Both the position numbers and the translations under genes were made by a program. A DNA stretch of 64,000 nucleotides from Halomonas sp. I5-271120 (GTDB taxonomy: Bacteria > Pseudomonadota > Gammaproteobacteria > Pseudomonadales > Halomonadaceae): NCBI RefSeq assembly GCF_030553075.1, contig NZ_CP130701.1, forward strand, positions 3,286,001 through 3,350,000, in the 5' to 3' direction. Every line of letters starts with the position of its first letter. Position 1 is the stretch's first letter. A model generated the notes under the pieces. That model did no database searches, had not been told where the DNA came from, and worked only from the letters and a program-made list of their open reading frames with translations. Of the stretch, positions 62,852-64,000 are shown piece by piece.

Positions 62852-64000
62852 TTACGACGAGCCAGGGTTCACGGCGAGGCGTTTTAACGAAGTGATCTCG
62901 TCGATGAATGCCTTTTTCTTCAGGAAGTGTTCAAAACTGGCGTAGCGACTGTCATTCAGCATGGCTGGGCTTGGCGACATGCGCCTAAGGCTTGCCTCCC
63001 AGGCTTGCTGATTGGCGTCGCTCTCAAGGCTTGGCTCCTGATTGACGAGCAGGGCCCAAGCCTCATCCGGGTGGTTGATCATCCAATTGGTGGCCTCCTC
63101 GAGAGCGCCAAGCAAATGGTCGATGTCATCGCGCTTGGCATTCAGGTGGTCCCGGTTGGCGATCAGTACCAGGCCGTCATGCAGCGGCAGGCCGTGCTCC
63201 TCGGGGAGGAAGCGGCGGGTGGGAACGCCTTCCTGGCCGAGCAGCGCCGGTATTACGTTGCGAGGTGCGCCAATTAATGCGTCGACGCTCTTCTCGGCAA
63301 GTGCGCGCACCATGGCAAAGTCGATTTTCTCGAGCGTTACGTCGTTTAACGTCATGCCGTGATGATTCAGCATCGTCGCAAGTACGGGGTTGATGCTGTC
63401 CTGAAAGGCATAGCCTAGGGTCTTGCCCGCCAGGTCAGTGATGTCGGTGATGTCGCTGTCTTCACGGACGATCAGGGAAGAAAGCGGGGTGTCGATCAGG
63501 GTGGCGACACGCACCAGCGGTAGTCCCTTGTCGATCAGCATGTGCAGTTGCGGCTCGCGTCCTACCGCCAGATCGGCACGTCCGGCTGCCACCAGTTTCG
63601 CCGGCACGCTGGGGTCAGCCGGGGTGGTGATGGTCAGCGACACTCCACGACGCTTGAGTTCACCATGCGCCTTTGCAATCAGCAGAGCGGCGTGCTGGGG
63701 CGATGGGTACCAGTCGAGCACCAAGCGCAATTCGCGTGTCGGCGGCGGCTCTATGGGTTCTGGAGACCCCTGCACCACCGAGGGAACTTCGATGACTGTC
63801 TCCGTTGTCTTGGGCTCACTGCCGGAGGCGGCATCTTGTTTGGATGCACTCGGTGAGTCGCCGCTTGCGGCCTCGCCAGGCAAGGATTGCGGAGAGGGTT
63901 GCGGCGACGCTTCTGTCGAGGCTTCGTCTGAAGCCGACGGCGCTTGAGTCTGCGTCTTGTCGTCGGCCGACTGGGCCCAGGCGGGAGCGATCGCCAATGT
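62852..64000 (-). CDS. ABC transporter substrate-binding protein, NMT1/THI5/SsuA-like (5' end beyond window)
   Basis: The gene is open at the right edge. The first visible residues, TLAIAPAWAQS, are the end of a Sec signal peptide with an AWA cleavage site, so the true start lies beyond 64000; the TTG at 63997 is just a leucine codon. After cleavage comes a 60-residue linker rich in Ser, Glu, Pro, Ala and Gln, then the binding domain: LRLVLDWYPSPQHAALLIAK, AGRADLAVGREPQL, LAGKTLGYAFQDSINPVLAT. The DWYPSPQHA motif resembles thiamine-precursor (ThiY) or sulfonate (SsuA) binders; the ligand is not certain. It lies 30 bp upstream of the nuclease gene on the same strand. Confidence 0.85.
   Translation of the reverse strand, partial: TLAIAPAWAQSADDKTQTQAPSASDEASTEASPQPSPQSLPGEAASGDSPSASKQDAASGSEPKTTETVIEVPSVVQGSPEPIEPPPTRELRLVLDWYPSPQHAALLIAKAHGELKRRGVSLTITTPADPSVPAKLVAAGRADLAVGREPQLHMLIDKGLPLVRVATLIDTPLSSLIVREDSDITDITDLAGKTLGYAFQDSINPVLATMLNHHGMTLNDVTLEKIDFAMVRALAEKSVDALIGAPRNVIPALLGQEGVPTRRFLPEEHGLPLHDGLVLIANRDHLNAKRDDIDHLLGALEEATNWMINHPDEAWALLVNQEPSLESDANQQAWEASLRRMSPSPAMLNDSRYASFEHFLKKKAFIDEITSLKRLAVNPGSS

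Noticed and set aside
1..64000. CRISPR arrays, insertion sequences, phage genes, tRNA or rRNA genes
   Set aside because: No regularly spaced repeats, transposase or integrase motifs, or RNA gene signatures were recognised on either strand; a tRNAscan or ISfinder run would settle this.

Overview
The window looks like chromosomal DNA from a gammaproteobacterium, most likely a halophile of the Halomonadaceae (Halomonas or Chromohalobacter type). This is inferred from the housekeeping order (yejABEF, mltD, gloB, a SAM methyltransferase, rnhA, dnaQ, nudC), the acidic proteins, the Na+-coupled transporters and the GC-rich core. No 16S or other species marker is present. No tRNA, rRNA, insertion sequence, phage gene or CRISPR array was seen.

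1-0.9 kb: a cold-shock protein gene, its terminator, and a long leader that ends in an RfaH-type ops (JUMPstart) element. 0.9-28.6 kb: one long rightward surface-polysaccharide locus. It opens with the exporter wza and the tyrosine autokinase wzc. It continues with a nonulosonic-acid cassette of the GDP-linked legionaminic acid type (LegB, LegH/NeuD-like, LegI, LegG, PtmE, LegF, PtmA-like). Next come less usual genes: a pyruvyltransferase-family protein, a Gfo/Idh/MocA oxidoreductase, a second PtmA-like SDR, a NodB deacetylase and a DUF4910 aminopeptidase-like hydrolase. The following 12 kb is visibly AT-rich and mosaic: a PglK-like ABC flippase, a KpsC/KpsS-like transferase, an asparagine-synthase-like amidotransferase, GT2 and GT4 glycosyltransferases, a Wzy-like polymerase, a FemAB/GNAT-like acyltransferase, a PglC-like initiating phosphoglycosyl transferase and a DegT aminotransferase. 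A strong terminator closes the run at 28.7 kb.

28.7-32.1 kb, leftward: a TviB-type UDP-HexNAc dehydrogenase and a WbpM/FlaA1-type 4,6-dehydratase. 32.6-37.7 kb, rightward: a UDP-glucuronate 4-epimerase, a second Wzy/WaaL-like membrane protein, UDP-glucose dehydrogenase, and a GT4 gene broken by an 11-bp tandem duplication. Together these supply uronic acids, a QuiNAc4N/bacillosamine-type initiating sugar, and CMP-legionaminic acid (or a modified form) for an exported acidic glycan.

37.8-64 kb is ordinary core genome: a DUF4399 protein; thiM-thiE behind a TPP riboswitch; the Yej peptide ABC transporter; mltD; gloB; methyltransferase-rnhA-dnaQ-nudC; an SCP2 protein; sohB; an ArsR regulator; a PrpE-type acyl-CoA synthetase; an NhaC antiporter; an AGCS symporter; YhhQ; a YbfF esterase; a DnaQ/GIY-YIG nuclease fusion; and an SBP gene that runs off the right edge.

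The most interesting material is the legionaminic acid cassette and its unexplained accessory enzymes, the ops element that probably controls the whole locus, the pairing of an ABC flippase with Wza/Wzc/Wzy, and the precisely reversible duplication in the GT4 gene.
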